The notes: generated by a model not told the origin, from the letters alone. Counted from the stretch's first letter, positions 42,997-52,546 are shown. The stretch: DNA of 64,000 nucleotides from Dehalogenimonas etheniformans (GCF_014672715.2 NZ_CP058566.2:1612001-1676000), one strand, 5' to 3'. Numbers and translations: made by a program.

Positions 42997-43806
42997 TTGG
43001 CCGATAAAGAAGAACGGGTGATGATCTTCGTTGACGGGTCCAACATGTACCACTCGTTAAAAGCCTATTTTCACCGAACCGACATTGACCTCGGCAAGTT
43101 CTGTGAAAAACTGGTCAACAAGCGCAAACTGGTCCGTATCTACTACTACAATGCCGAGGTCGGCCAAGCCCAGGAGCCGGAACGCTATAAAGACCAGCGC
43201 GCCTTTTTTGACAGTGTAGAAGCAATCCCCTACACCGAACTCCGACTTGGCCGCCTAGTCTACACCAACGCCTGGCCGAATACGCCACCTTACGAAAAAG
43301 GCGTCGATGTCATGCTGGCCACAGACATGCTGACCCACTGTTTCAAAAACAACTACGATACCGCCATCCTTGTCGCTGGCGATGCCGATTTTGTCGGCGC
43401 GCTGCAGGCGGTCAAAGACGATGGCAAGCACTGCGAAGCCGCGCTTTTCGGCGAGGAAAGGACCTCGGTTCCGTTGCGAAAGGTCGCCGACGTGGTTCAC
43501 ATTATCGACGGCAATCTGATGCGCGGCTGCTGGAAAGCACCCCCTCCGCCCCCTCGGCCTCAGCGCCAATTCCCGCACAGGCACGTTCGCCCTCAGCAAG
43601 GGCAGCAACCGCCCCAGCAGGCGCAAACGCCACAGCAGCAATCTGCGACTCCTGCGACACAACCGGTGCCTCAATCATCGCAAATGCGCCCGGAAGCTGC
43701 CGAAGGGCAACCGCCCCCAGTTATGCAACCACCGTCACGTCAATTGCCCCCTTCGCCGCCACCGCAGTACGTACCCAAACCTTTTAATCCGAATGGTCTG
43801 GAATAG
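42997..43806 (+). CDS. NYN-domain (LabA/DUF88) protein with Pro/Gln-rich tail
   Basis: A 269-residue protein. Residues about 5-175 form an NYN/PIN-like nuclease fold with the first acidic residue in MIFVDGSNMYHSL, and later DVMLATDML and AILVAGDADFVGALQAV. The last ~85 residues are rich in Pro, Gln and Arg and probably disordered. LabA-type proteins are likely RNases. The start is TTG, 7 bases after GGAGGT, with TATAAT at 42964-42969. It overlaps the next gene by 14 bases. Confidence 0.88.
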   Translation: MADKEERVMIFVDGSNMYHSLKAYFHRTDIDLGKFCEKLVNKRKLVRIYYYNAEVGQAQEPERYKDQRAFFDSVEAIPYTELRLGRLVYTNAWPNTPPYEKGVDVMLATDMLTHCFKNNYDTAILVAGDADFVGALQAVKDDGKHCEAALFGEERTSVPLRKVADVVHIIDGNLMRGCWKAPPPPPRPQRQFPHRHVRPQQGQQPPQQAQTPQQQSATPATQPVPQSSQMRPEAAEGQPPPVMQPPSRQLPPSPPPQYVPKPFNPNGLE

Positions 43807-45319
43807 GGCTTTAAAAGATCGGCTGAGCGCCGAATCCGGCGCGGTCATCACAGACTGGGGCGGCCGCCTCCCGGTAGCTATCGTCTACGCCAATAGTTAC
43901 CACATCGGCATGTCCAACCTGGGAGTCCACGCGCTCTATAAATGGTTCAATTCCCGGGATGATTTTGTCGCAGAGCGCGTCTTCTGGGATGAAGAGCCCC
44001 AATCCACCAGCGGCGGGTTATCCGTGGAGAGCCGCCGGCCTCTGCCCGATTTCAGTGTTCTGGCGTTCTCTGTGTCCTTCGAGCTTGATTATCTGAATAT
44101 TCCACGCATGCTAAAATCGGCTGGCATCCCAGTCTTCTCGAACGACCGCGATGAATCGTATCCACTGGTAATCGGCGGCGGGGCGGTGCTTACCGCCAAC
44201 CCTATGCCTGTTGCACCCTTCTTCGATGCCGTCTGCATCGGCGAGGCTGAAGCGATCCTCCCCAGCCTGTCCCAAGCGATCAAAGACCCCCTTGACCAGC
44301 CTAGACAAACACAATTGGAGCGATTAGCGGCAATATCGGGTGTCTATGTCCCGTCCCTTCCGGCGCCAGTCAAACGACAGCATGTTTCTATCCTCGATGA
44401 TTTCATGGTCGGGACCACAGTGTTCACAGAAGATACCGAGTTCGGCGACATGTTTCTCCTGGAGGTACAGAGAGGCTGCCGCTTCTCCTGCCGCTTTTGC
44501 CTGGTGGCCAGCTCGTTCTATCCCTTCCGATATCGCTCGATCGAATCGCTTCTCAATCAGGCCCGACTGGCCCGAAAATACCGTAACCGGATCGCCCTGG
44601 TTGGTCCCGTGGTCAGCGAGTACCCCCATCTGGCGGAGCTACTGCGAGGGCTCAAAGAATTGGGCTACAGCCTGTCGATCGGCTCGATGCGAGTTAAGCC
44701 GATCTCGACTGAAGTCCTCAATGAATTGGTAATGGGCGGAGTCAAAAGCCTGACCATCGCGCCTGAGGCGGGTACCCCCAAACTGCGGCGGTCCATCGGT
44801 AAGGGTTTCTCAGATGACGACATCACCGAGGCAGTCCGGAAGATCGGCGGCGCCGGTATAAGGCAGTTGACGTTGTATTCCATGGTCGGCCTGCCGGGTG
44901 AAACCGATGCCGACGTGGATTCGTTAGCCTCTTTAGTTCTGCGCTCTAAAGTTGAGGCAGACAAGCACCATGTTGCGTTGTCGCTAAACGTCTCAGCCTT
45001 CATCCCCAAGGCGCACAGCCCCTTCGAACGCGAACCCATGGCATCCGCCAAAGATATCGACGGGCGTTTCGACAAACTCGAAAGGTCGTTATCCGGCAAA
45101 GGTGTCAAGGTCAAGCCCGATACATCGGGGTGGGGGGAGATCCAAGCGGCTCTGGCACGGGGCGACGATAAACTGGCCGGAGTTATCGAAAAGTTGGACA
45201 AAATTTCACTTGCCGGTTGGCGCCGCTCAATGAAAACCGCCGGGTTGTCCACTGAGGCATACGCCCATCGCCGCTTCAGCGAAGATGAGCCGTTGCCCTG
45301 GGATATCATTTCGATGTAG
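43793..45319 (+). CDS. B12-binding-type radical SAM protein
   Basis: A 508-residue protein. The N-terminal ~180 residues resemble the B12-binding fold that precedes radical SAM domains in COG1032 (MSNLGVHALYKWFN, VIGGGAVLTANPMPVAPF). The radical SAM cluster motif is CRFSCRFC at about residue 231. The core then reads KSLTIAPEAGTPKLRRSIGKGFSDDDI, typical of this family. The modified substrate is unknown. It overlaps the NYN gene, so the two are co-expressed. Confidence 0.88.
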   Translation: MVWNRALKDRLSAESGAVITDWGGRLPVAIVYANSYHIGMSNLGVHALYKWFNSRDDFVAERVFWDEEPQSTSGGLSVESRRPLPDFSVLAFSVSFELDYLNIPRMLKSAGIPVFSNDRDESYPLVIGGGAVLTANPMPVAPFFDAVCIGEAEAILPSLSQAIKDPLDQPRQTQLERLAAISGVYVPSLPAPVKRQHVSILDDFMVGTTVFTEDTEFGDMFLLEVQRGCRFSCRFCLVASSFYPFRYRSIESLLNQARLARKYRNRIALVGPVVSEYPHLAELLRGLKELGYSLSIGSMRVKPISTEVLNELVMGGVKSLTIAPEAGTPKLRRSIGKGFSDDDITEAVRKIGGAGIRQLTLYSMVGLPGETDADVDSLASLVLRSKVEADKHHVALSLNVSAFIPKAHSPFEREPMASAKDIDGRFDKLERSLSGKGVKVKPDTSGWGEIQAALARGDDKLAGVIEKLDKISLAGWRRSMKTAGLSTEAYAHRRFSEDEPLPWDIISM

Positions 45320-45330
45320 GGAAAAACAGC

Positions 45331-46431
45331 TTAAATAACAAACTCACCGTTCTTGTACAGTAGTTCACCATCAACTGTGATCTCCCCGTCGTGGCGCAGG
45401 TCGCAGACCATGTCCCAGTGGATGGCGCTTTCGTTCTTGGCTCCCGTTTCCGGAATGCCGGCGCCGAGAGCCATGTGGAAGCTGCCGCCGATCTTCTCAT
45501 CGAAAAGAATTTCGCGGGTGAAGTTCTTGATGCCCTCGTTGGTGCCGATAGCCAGCTCACCAAGGTAACGGGCTCCGGGATCGGCATCCAGGATCTTGTT
45601 CAGATACTCCTCGTTTTTCTCCGCCGTCGCCCTGACGCACTTGCCCTTTTCGAACCACAACCTGACCCCGGTGACCTCATGGCCACCATGGATGGCAGGG
45701 TAGGAAAAGTAAACGTGCCCTTCCGCGGAATCTTCAATCGGTCCAGTAAAGACCTCCCCATCAGGCATGTTCCTCCGGCCGTCGCAATTCTCCCATGTTC
45801 GCCCATGGATATTGAAGGTGATATCGGTTTCCGGAGCGGTGATATGGACCTTCTTCTTACCGGTCAACCAGTTGATGATATATGCCTGTTTGTCGGACAG
45901 CGCCTGCCAGTAGCCCACCGGATCGTTCAGGTCCGGTAGGCAAGCATCGAAAATGAAATCCGTGTAGTCCGCAAGGCTCATATCGGCGTCCTGGGCCATG
46001 GCGTTGGTCGGATAAGGGGCTATGGTCCAGCGGAATGCTCCAGAAGCCGACCTTTGCATCATAGTCTTCATCAAATGGCGGCGTGCCGCCGAGTGCCAGG
46101 CGGCTTTCTGGGGATCGATCCTCGAAAGACTCCGCGTATTCTCCTCCGCCAGGACCGAGATGCGCACGTCATACTGTTCCGTAATGTGGGCAAGCGGCTG
46201 GTGGACATATTCTATCTGTTCTTTCGAGCCATACTTGAATAACAGTTCGGACGTTTGCGACGGTGTTAGCACCAGCGGATGCCCACCGGCCTTAAGCACT
46301 TCGACAAAAATAGAGTCAGATAAAGGCTTGGCAATCTCGAGAGCCATGATGGCCACCCTGTCGCCCGGTTTTACCTCGACGGAGTAATTGACCAAAAGCT
46401 TAGCTAGTTTATCGATTCGTGGATCGTGCAT
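45331..46431 (-). CDS. M29 family aminopeptidase
   Basis: A 366-residue metallopeptidase of the thermophilic aminopeptidase family (AmpS/T type), cutting N-terminal residues from peptides. It has the start MHDPRIDKLAKLLVNYSVEVKPGDRVAI. Likely metal ligands are in EVFTGPIEDSAEGHVYFSYP and the C-terminal GIPETGAKNESAIHWDMVCDL. Length is slightly shorter than the usual ~400-410. It is convergent with the radical SAM gene and followed upstream by cdsA. Confidence 0.88.
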   Translation of the reverse strand: MHDPRIDKLAKLLVNYSVEVKPGDRVAIMALEIAKPLSDSIFVEVLKAGGHPLVLTPSQTSELLFKYGSKEQIEYVHQPLAHITEQYDVRISVLAEENTRSLSRIDPQKAAWHSAARRHLMKTMMQRSASGAFRWTIAPYPTNAMAQDADMSLADYTDFIFDACLPDLNDPVGYWQALSDKQAYIINWLTGKKKVHITAPETDITFNIHGRTWENCDGRRNMPDGEVFTGPIEDSAEGHVYFSYPAIHGGHEVTGVRLWFEKGKCVRATAEKNEEYLNKILDADPGARYLGELAIGTNEGIKNFTREILFDEKIGGSFHMALGAGIPETGAKNESAIHWDMVCDLRHDGEITVDGELLYKNGEFVI

Positions 46432-46449
46432 TTGGGTTCCCTTTCATGA

Positions 46450-47244
46450 TTATTGGACGAAAATGATCACGTAATAATAGACAGCGATAACGGCAAACAC
46501 CACAGAGTCCATCCGGTCAAGTAATCCACCATGGCCAGGGATGGCCTGACTTGAATCCTTGACCGCCATATTCCTTTTGAACAACGACTCAACCAGGTCT
46601 CCGGCTTGCCCGACAATTGAGGCAAAGACACTCAATAACCCGATAGCAACAAAACTTGAGGGTAAGTTGAAAACAGCTTTTAACAACAACCCAACGATCA
46701 GAGCGGCGATCACCCCTGCTGCCGCGCCTTCCCAGCTTTTGGCCGGACTGATGGTTGGGGCCATTTTATGCTTCCCAAATGCGCGCCCGACGAAATAGGC
46801 GAATGAGTCAGAAGCAACGGTTACGCCAAGGGCAAGCAGCACCCAATCACGCCCTGCATCGAGTCCACGCAGCGCGACCAGAAAGGAAAGAAGCAAACCT
46901 ACATAGATTACCCCGGCCAACGTCCAAGCCCATTGGATAAACCTTTGTGACCTGTCACCCGGCTTCAAAAGGTACAGCAGAGAAAGAGTGGCAAACCCAG
47001 TTAGAATGGATGACAGGCTGTTTTCAAAATGCGGCGAGACTATCAATAACGCTACCGCAAGTGAACCAATAACGCCGAAAGGCGCGGCCTTTACCTGTCT
47101 GACTACTTTATTGAACTCATTGAGAGCCAGAATCCCCCAAATCATTGCCCCGATCGTCAGCCAGGGCACCGGCTGGTCGTACCAGACCGCCAAAAGGGCA
47201 GCCAAGCCAAGTATGAAACCCGAGATGAGGCGCGTCTTGAGCAA
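46450..47244 (-). CDS. cdsA: Phosphatidate cytidylyltransferase
   Basis: A 264-residue membrane enzyme making CDP-diacylglycerol, the branch point of phospholipid synthesis. It has about seven helices and the C-terminal signature FKRNMAVKDSSQAIPGHGGLLDRMDSVVF. It starts 2 bases after uppS on the same strand, a conserved order. An M29 aminopeptidase follows. Confidence 0.93.
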   Translation of the reverse strand: MLKTRLISGFILGLAALLAVWYDQPVPWLTIGAMIWGILALNEFNKVVRQVKAAPFGVIGSLAVALLIVSPHFENSLSSILTGFATLSLLYLLKPGDRSQRFIQWAWTLAGVIYVGLLLSFLVALRGLDAGRDWVLLALGVTVASDSFAYFVGRAFGKHKMAPTISPAKSWEGAAAGVIAALIVGLLLKAVFNLPSSFVAIGLLSVFASIVGQAGDLVESLFKRNMAVKDSSQAIPGHGGLLDRMDSVVFAVIAVYYYVIIFVQ

Positions 47245-47246
47245 AA

Positions 47247-47960
47247 CTAAAGCCCTCCGAAGCGGCGCTGACGCCGGGCGTATTCAGTCAGGGCTTTTTC
47301 GATGTCGGCACCTGAAAAATCAGGCCAGAGCGTATCGGTGAAATAAAGTTCGGCATAAGAAGCTTGCCACAACAAAAAGTTGGATAACCTCATCTCGCCC
47401 CCGGTGCGTATAAGGAGGTCTACGTCGGGAATTCCAGCGCTATAGAGGTACTTCGCGAACGTCTCCTCGTCGACTTCATCGGGCGTGAGACTGCTTTTCA
47501 TCAACTTCCGGGTAGCCTGGATGATCTCAGCGCGACCACCGTAATCGAAAGCAAAGCTAGCAACGGCTCCAGAGTTACCCATGGTTTTCTCGATTACTTC
47601 TTTGATCCGGTGACGCAACGGAGGAGCCAAACGACCAAGGCTCCCCAGGTGGCGGATAGCGATATTTTGGCTGTTCAGATCTTTGACCGTACGCTCCAAG
47701 GCTTCGGCGAGGAGACGCAAAATCCCAGCGACTTCTTCCTTCGGACGTTTCCAATTTTCGGTTGAAAAACTGAAAAGGGTTATATACGACACGCCAGCAG
47801 CGGCAAAGTCGAGGACGGCGTCACCGGCTTTTTCTAAACCGACACGATGTCCTTCGAGTCTCGGGAGACCTCTTGCTGTTGCCCAACGCCCGTTGCCGTC
47901 CATAATAATAGCGACATGGCGAGGAACCGAAGCGGATTGGGTCATTGAAGGTTGCATCAA
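47247..47960 (-). CDS. uppS: Undecaprenyl (polyprenyl) diphosphate synthase
   Basis: A 237-residue cis-prenyltransferase with HVAIIMDGNGRWATARGLPR (catalytic Asp and the Arg/His pocket) and DLLIRTGGEMRLSNFLLWQASYAELYFTDTLWPDF near the end. It elongates farnesyl diphosphate to the carrier lipid. In a lineage without murein the product may carry other glycans. It precedes cdsA in the operon. Confidence 0.94.
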   Translation of the reverse strand: MMQPSMTQSASVPRHVAIIMDGNGRWATARGLPRLEGHRVGLEKAGDAVLDFAAAGVSYITLFSFSTENWKRPKEEVAGILRLLAEALERTVKDLNSQNIAIRHLGSLGRLAPPLRHRIKEVIEKTMGNSGAVASFAFDYGGRAEIIQATRKLMKSSLTPDEVDEETFAKYLYSAGIPDVDLLIRTGGEMRLSNFLLWQASYAELYFTDTLWPDFSGADIEKALTEYARRQRRFGGL

Positions 47961-48004
47961 GGAGTTATTGTAGGGCTATACGGAGTGCAGGGCAAGAAAT
48001 TCCA

Positions 48005-48033
48005 TTGTGCAACAGCATAGACTCTGGTAATCT
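48005..48033 (+). promoter_or_regulatory. Promoter of the MFS gene (leaderless)
   Basis: TTGTGC (48005-48010), 17 bases, TAATCT (48028-48033), then six bases to the GTG at 48040. Confidence 0.5.
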
Positions 48034-48039
48034 TTCCCC

Positions 48040-49320
48040 GTGAATCTGCCCAAGGTCCCGCCCCTGTTCAAAGGCACGGAATACCTTAAGATTACTATTC
48101 TCAGTGCCGGTTTAGCCGCGCTGTCTCAAAGCGTCCACGGAATCATACTTCCCCTCCGGGTGCTCGACTTTGTAGGGGAGTATGACAAAAACACCGCCCT
48201 AGCAGCGATAACGTTCACCGGTCTGATCCTGGCCATGCTGTTCCAGCCTATCGCGGCGGCATTATCTGATTCGACAGCGTCTCGATGGGGACGGCGCAAG
48301 CCCTTTGTAATAGTCGGTGTTTTGGGGCTTATGCTCCTTTTACCGGGTTTGGCGCTGGCTTCGAGTTTTGCAGTCCTGTTCATTATCTATTGCCTAGCCC
48401 AATTATCTGCCAATGCCGCTCAAGGCCCTTATCAAGGGTACATTCCGGATTTGGTGCCCCTTGAACGCCGAGGGCTAGCCTCATCCTTCAAATCCGAGAT
48501 GGAACTTTTTGGAGGGGCAGCGGGAATATTAGGGACGGGCATCCTGATGGCCCACTATTCCCGGCAAGATCAGAACGGGCTCTGGATCTCTCTACTTTGT
48601 TTAGCATTGTTCCTCGGTTCGATCCTGTTTTACATCGGGTTGAGCCTCAAGGAAGGACCGGTGACCCGGCCGCCGAAACCATTCCGTAATCCGCTCTCGG
48701 CGTACAGGTTCAGTATCAAGAAGAGCCCGGCTTTCGGGTGGCTTCTCGGATCACGATTGCTCTTTTTCATGGCCGCCGCAACCATTCAACAATTCGCCCT
48801 CTTCTACCTTCGGGACGTACTCGGGGTGACCGATCCGGCTGGATTCACGGCGATCTTCATCCTGACCGCCGGGGCCAGCATGGCGCTGGCAATCTTGCCA
48901 GCGGGTTATTTCGCCGACAGATACGGAGCCGCAATCCTGTCCAGAGCCGCCGGATTGCTCGGTGCACTGGGAATCCTGTTTTTGTTGCTCTGGCCTTCGA
49001 CCGTAACAGTCGTCATTACGGCGGGGATCACCGGATTTGCCATCGGCATCTTCGGAGTTTCCAACTGGGCTATGGCGACGAAGATGGTGGTTAAAGGGGA
49101 AGAAGCCAAGTACCTTGCGATCGCCAACATGGCCACAGCTGGCGGGGCTGCAATCGCCAGGCTGATCGGTCCAATCATCGACTACTTCAACCGCCAAAGT
49201 CTCAACATGGGCTACCAGGTCATGCTGGTATTTTGTCTCATATATTTTGTTCTGGGCGGGCTGCTGATCAAAAATCCGAAGACGCGATCGGACGAAGTTG
49301 TTATCGAACGGGACATTTGA
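48040..49320 (+). CDS. MFS transporter
   Basis: A 426-residue transporter with twelve predicted helices. The loop 2-3 motif LSDSTASRWGRRKPFVIVG and the pattern GPYQGYIPDLVPLERRGLASS resemble the sugar/H+ or SLC45-like subgroup. The substrate is unknown. The GTG start follows a -10 box by six bases, so it is probably leaderless. It is divergent from uppS and lies just upstream of tRNA-Glu. Confidence 0.85.
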   Translation: MNLPKVPPLFKGTEYLKITILSAGLAALSQSVHGIILPLRVLDFVGEYDKNTALAAITFTGLILAMLFQPIAAALSDSTASRWGRRKPFVIVGVLGLMLLLPGLALASSFAVLFIIYCLAQLSANAAQGPYQGYIPDLVPLERRGLASSFKSEMELFGGAAGILGTGILMAHYSRQDQNGLWISLLCLALFLGSILFYIGLSLKEGPVTRPPKPFRNPLSAYRFSIKKSPAFGWLLGSRLLFFMAAATIQQFALFYLRDVLGVTDPAGFTAIFILTAGASMALAILPAGYFADRYGAAILSRAAGLLGALGILFLLLWPSTVTVVITAGITGFAIGIFGVSNWAMATKMVVKGEEAKYLAIANMATAGGAAIARLIGPIIDYFNRQSLNMGYQVMLVFCLIYFVLGGLLIKNPKTRSDEVVIERDI

Positions 49321-49338
49321 TATACTCTTAAAGTTCTT

Positions 49339-49411
49339 GCCCCCATCGTCTAGAGGCCTAGGACAACGGCCTTTCACGCCGTCAACAGGGATTCGAATTC
49401 CCTTGGGGGTA
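49339..49411 (+). tRNA. tRNA-Glu (TTC anticodon)
   Basis: A 73-nt cloverleaf. The acceptor strand GCCCCCA pairs with TGGGGGT. The D arm contains CTAGAGGCCTAGGAC, the anticodon arm GGCCTTTCACGCC gives TTC, and the T arm is CAGGGATTCGAATTCCCTT. The CCA end is not encoded. TATACT lies at 49321. It is the probable attachment target of the integrase just downstream. Confidence 0.93.
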
Positions 49412-49434
49412 TTCTAATTCCACAGAGTCCGTCA

Positions 49435-49446
49435 TATAATGATTCT
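49435..49446 (+). promoter_or_regulatory. -10 box of the integrase gene
   Basis: TATAAT (49435-49440) followed by six bases and the GTG at 49447. The -35 match (TTCTAA) is weak and begins right after the tRNA end. Confidence 0.5.
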
Positions 49447-50673
49447 GTGACCCATAACTTCCCCACCAAGTCGCCGAAGGACCAGCAGCTCAAGGGTGAA
49501 CTGCGCGGCGATCTCGGCACCTACGAGAAAATCGGCTTATTCCAGCGCGACATATCCCAGAATACCGCCTACCGCTACCGCGGCGCCCTGCTGCGCTTCC
49601 AGGCCTTCCTGGGCAATAATCCACCGACCCCAGCCGCCAGCCTGGAGTACCTTAGCGGCCTGCGCAAGAACGAGCTCGACCCGGCGACGCTCCGTGTCTA
49701 CTCCGTCGCGCTCAGAGGCTTCCACGAGTGGCGCGGCGAGGAACTTAAATTCAAGGTCAAGGTGCCGAAAAAAGCGCCCAAGCTGATCCCGGAAGAGCCG
49801 ATCCTGAAGATGCTGGAACAGGCAGCGGCCAAGCCGCACGACGAACTGATTCTGCGCCTGATGACCGACGCAGGCATGCGCCGCGATGAAACAGTTAATT
49901 TGACCGAGGGCGCGGCGGAAGATGGCTGGCTAAGGTTTGTAGGCAAGGGCAAAAAAGAACGCCAGGTGCCCATGACCAGAAGACTGGCCGAGTTGGTGAA
50001 GATGTTTTCGACCGGCAAAAGCCCCGACACCAACCTGGTAGGCGTGGGCGAGAAGGGCATTTACGGCCTGGTCAAGCGCTATGCCGCCACCGCCGGTCAC
50101 CCGGAGCTCGCGCCCCATGACCTCAGGCGCTATTTCGGCATGCGCGTCCAAGAGATTAGTGGGGACATCCGCGTCACCCAGGAGCTTTTGGGCCACTCCA
50201 ACGTCAATACCACCCAAATCTACACCGCGGTTAAGCCCAAGCGCCTGGAAGACGCCATCGCCAGGTTGAACGGTCCGGGTTTGGGTGAGCAAGCAAAACG
50301 CCCAGAGCAAAACTCCGTTAATATCGATAGGTTATTGGCCGATTTGGCAAGTTTTTCAGTGAAACTTGTTGACAGGACCACTAATGCCGCGAATTTTCTG
50401 TCCCTTCTGTGGCAGAAGTTTGGCTCTGGAATAACGACCGTCCAAGTTATTCAAACCCTGACAACCGAATTTGGTTTTAGCGCTTCAGATCCCCAAGCTT
50501 TGTGGAATGGGGTTGAAACACTTCTGGCTCAATTGAATCTGCGCCAGATCATCTTCCAAGAACAGCGGCGCGGCGGAACAACCGTCAGAGGCAAGGTTGA
50601 TATTGGCCACTGGGTGTTAACGGATTTCGGAAAGACAGTGGTTTTGGAAATCGAAAAGAGAAAAACAGCATAG
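49447..50673 (+). CDS. Tyrosine recombinase (island integrase) with C-terminal extension
   Basis: A 408-residue site-specific recombinase. The N-terminal SAM-like core-binding domain (residues 25-105) is followed by the catalytic domain. The first Arg is in DAGMRRDETVNL (about 145), Lys near GKGKKER (about 168), HDLRRYFG (224-227), His in LLGHSNVNTTQIYTAV (250) and the nucleophile Tyr at 259. A further ~120 residues (to 408) with LTDFGKTVVLEIEKRK look like a winged helix and are unusual. It starts 36 bases after tRNA-Glu, which makes the tRNA the likely attachment site. Confidence 0.9.
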   Translation: MTHNFPTKSPKDQQLKGELRGDLGTYEKIGLFQRDISQNTAYRYRGALLRFQAFLGNNPPTPAASLEYLSGLRKNELDPATLRVYSVALRGFHEWRGEELKFKVKVPKKAPKLIPEEPILKMLEQAAAKPHDELILRLMTDAGMRRDETVNLTEGAAEDGWLRFVGKGKKERQVPMTRRLAELVKMFSTGKSPDTNLVGVGEKGIYGLVKRYAATAGHPELAPHDLRRYFGMRVQEISGDIRVTQELLGHSNVNTTQIYTAVKPKRLEDAIARLNGPGLGEQAKRPEQNSVNIDRLLADLASFSVKLVDRTTNAANFLSLLWQKFGSGITTVQVIQTLTTEFGFSASDPQALWNGVETLLAQLNLRQIIFQEQRRGGTTVRGKVDIGHWVLTDFGKTVVLEIEKRKTA

Positions 50674-50953
50674 CTAAGATCATTACCACAAAATTGTAAA
50701 TTGGCCACGATGCGCCCAACAACTTGATGGTTGAGATGTCGGTTCTGGCGCTCTGAAACACGGTTTAGGAATGCGCGCGTCTGGATGCCTTTAGCTTTAA
50801 TTTAGCGCCTTTTGTCACCACGGCTGAGAAGCAATTACGTTCAATGGTGACTAATGGTTGCAAACAAAGAATAGCAAACGGAATAGCAAAATAGTTGGAT
50901 TTTATTGGTGGCCACAATCGGGGTTGTGTTATAGAGTGTTAGTATTAACACGA

Positions 50954-51223
50954 TTAAGTAAAGATATGACCGCTAGTTTTACATCTAAACCTCGGACGGT
51001 CTGAGCCATATCCAGCATATTCCACGTTTTCCGATCCGCATATGGGACAAGTTACTTTGTGAGGTATCAGGGACTTTTCGCCCATTTCTTCTGTTGTGAA
51101 TCTTCCATTACACCGCGGTTCCAAACATTCAAAAAGGTTTGACATATAATTAAACCAGACAGTCTTCACTTGAGAGTGTCCGTTCGCCATTTCCCTCTTC
51201 GGACAGAAATAGAGTTTATTCAT
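50954..51223 (-). CDS. Zinc-ribbon hypothetical protein
   Basis: An 89-residue protein with a Cys pattern CLEPRC ... CPICGSENVEY ... CKTSGH, a likely zinc ribbon. Other possible starts are the internal ATG codons before NGHSQ and SNLFE. It belongs to the AT-rich island. No family is recognised. The 280 bases between the integrase and this gene hold no gene. Confidence 0.6.
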   Translation of the reverse strand: MNKLYFCPKREMANGHSQVKTVWFNYMSNLFECLEPRCNGRFTTEEMGEKSLIPHKVTCPICGSENVEYAGYGSDRPRFRCKTSGHIFT

Positions 51224-51300
51224 TAAATCTGCTCACACATCTAGGCTCTTGGTGCGTTTCCGATAGCACCATTGGAACAAAAAGCATATTACCTTCATTT

Positions 51301-51600
51301 CTACATCGAATGGGATGAGTTCGGTTTTTCAAATGGATCGTTGTTGAGAGAATAACCTGAATTACCTCCGCCTCCACGTGTTTGGGAAGGATGCTGAATA
51401 TATGCCATGATAGAGCGTTGAGCTTCCTCTGATAGCTCGTTGAAATCTCGGTGATATACTCGTCTTGCTAACCCATTCGCCTGCTCTTGCCTTGCTCTTT
51501 CGTATTTCTCTTTTGCCCTTTTTCTCTTTAGTCGAAAAAGCAAATAGGTTGTTACTGCGAGCGCAATTCCAATCAGAATCCAAAGAATAGAGTCTAACAT
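51301..51600 (-). CDS. Small membrane-anchored protein
   Basis: A 99-residue protein with one N-terminal helix (LDSILWILIGIALAVTTYLL), a basic Arg/Lys coiled region and a polar, Gly/Asn-rich C-terminus. The ATG at 51600 follows AAAGGAG by 5 bases, better than a GTG two codons upstream. Function unknown. Confidence 0.65.
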   Translation of the reverse strand: MLDSILWILIGIALAVTTYLLFRLKRKRAKEKYERARQEQANGLARRVYHRDFNELSEEAQRSIMAYIQHPSQTRGGGGNSGYSLNNDPFEKPNSSHSM

Positions 51601-51744
51601 AAGCACTCCTTTCAGCTGGCTTTAGGACAATGTTAGCTCTTTATAGTACGCCTCTTCCACTATCTTCCACCATTATTTTACCCGTTGAACAGCAGCAGAT
51701 AGTGGTCTATTATGATAGCGGCGAATCTTTTTAAGGAAACCGCC

Positions 51745-52170
51745 ATGAACAAAAAGAGTGTTTTAGGATTAGTTACAGCCGCGGTTGTTATAGTTTTGTT
51801 TTTAAGTTATGCCGGAATCCAACCGTTTGCCACTTATAAAGACAATGTTGTTTCCTTTGTTAATCAAAAGGCAACCAATATCCCGAATCCGCTTTCAAAG
51901 CAAGTGGCAACTGTGCACGATATTTTTGTTGGCTTCACCCTGTCACTATGTGTTGAAGTTCAACCAACTAATCAAGCACAGGCAAACATACCTTATAAGG
52001 TTCAATTGTTTGAAAAGGGCAACCTCCGGGCAACAAGCACGGTGATTTTTAACCAGCCACAGATAAACGTTGGTGACATGGTACTGGTCTATTTCCCTTT
52101 ATCACGGGATGAAGTGAATGCCTACAATGGGCGTGATTTAAGTAACGTCTTTTCCGCCAAAGTCAGTTAA
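51745..52170 (+). CDS. Secreted or membrane-anchored hypothetical protein
   Basis: A 141-residue protein with an N-terminal hydrophobic segment (SVLGLVTAAVVIVLFLSYAG) that may be a signal anchor. The rest is a beta-rich domain (VGFTLSLCVEVQPTN). AAGGAAACC lies before the ATG. It starts a run of three genes with short gaps (51745-52989). Family not recognised. Confidence 0.6.
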   Translation: MNKKSVLGLVTAAVVIVLFLSYAGIQPFATYKDNVVSFVNQKATNIPNPLSKQVATVHDIFVGFTLSLCVEVQPTNQAQANIPYKVQLFEKGNLRATSTVIFNQPQINVGDMVLVYFPLSRDEVNAYNGRDLSNVFSAKVS

Positions 52171-52180
52171 GAGGACCATT

Positions 52181-52546
52181 ATGTCCAGTAGAGAAGAGGA
52201 AAATGCTGCAGCAGCCAGAGAACCAAAGAGAAAAGGAGCTTGTCCTTATTGCTGGAGCTACAGTATAAGTTACAATGAGCGCTCCAAGATCTGGGGTTGC
52301 CAAAAATGCGAGCGATCCTTTCAAATTCCAAGTTACGGACAAGGCGGGTCTTCTCCACCTCAAAAAGCAGAGCCGATGGGTTTTTTAACTTCAGTCTTTG
52401 AAGTTTGCCCCAATTGTAACGAAAGGTCTCTGATTTATCGAAAGTCTGAACTAATTGAATGGGAATATTATAAATGTAAAAATGAAAACTGCGGGAGAGT
52501 TTTTGGAGTTGAAGAATTGAATGATATGAGGGGGTCAACCTCGTGA
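52181..52546 (+). CDS. Double zinc-ribbon hypothetical protein
   Basis: A 121-residue protein with two Cys-rich modules: CPYCWSY...CQKCERSF and CPNCNERS...CKNENCGRVF. These could bind two zinc ions and nucleic acid or protein. It overlaps the next gene by 4 bases and follows the previous one by 10, so the three form an operon. Function unknown. Confidence 0.65.
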   Translation: MSSREEENAAAAREPKRKGACPYCWSYSISYNERSKIWGCQKCERSFQIPSYGQGGSSPPQKAEPMGFLTSVFEVCPNCNERSLIYRKSELIEWEYYKCKNENCGRVFGVEELNDMRGSTS

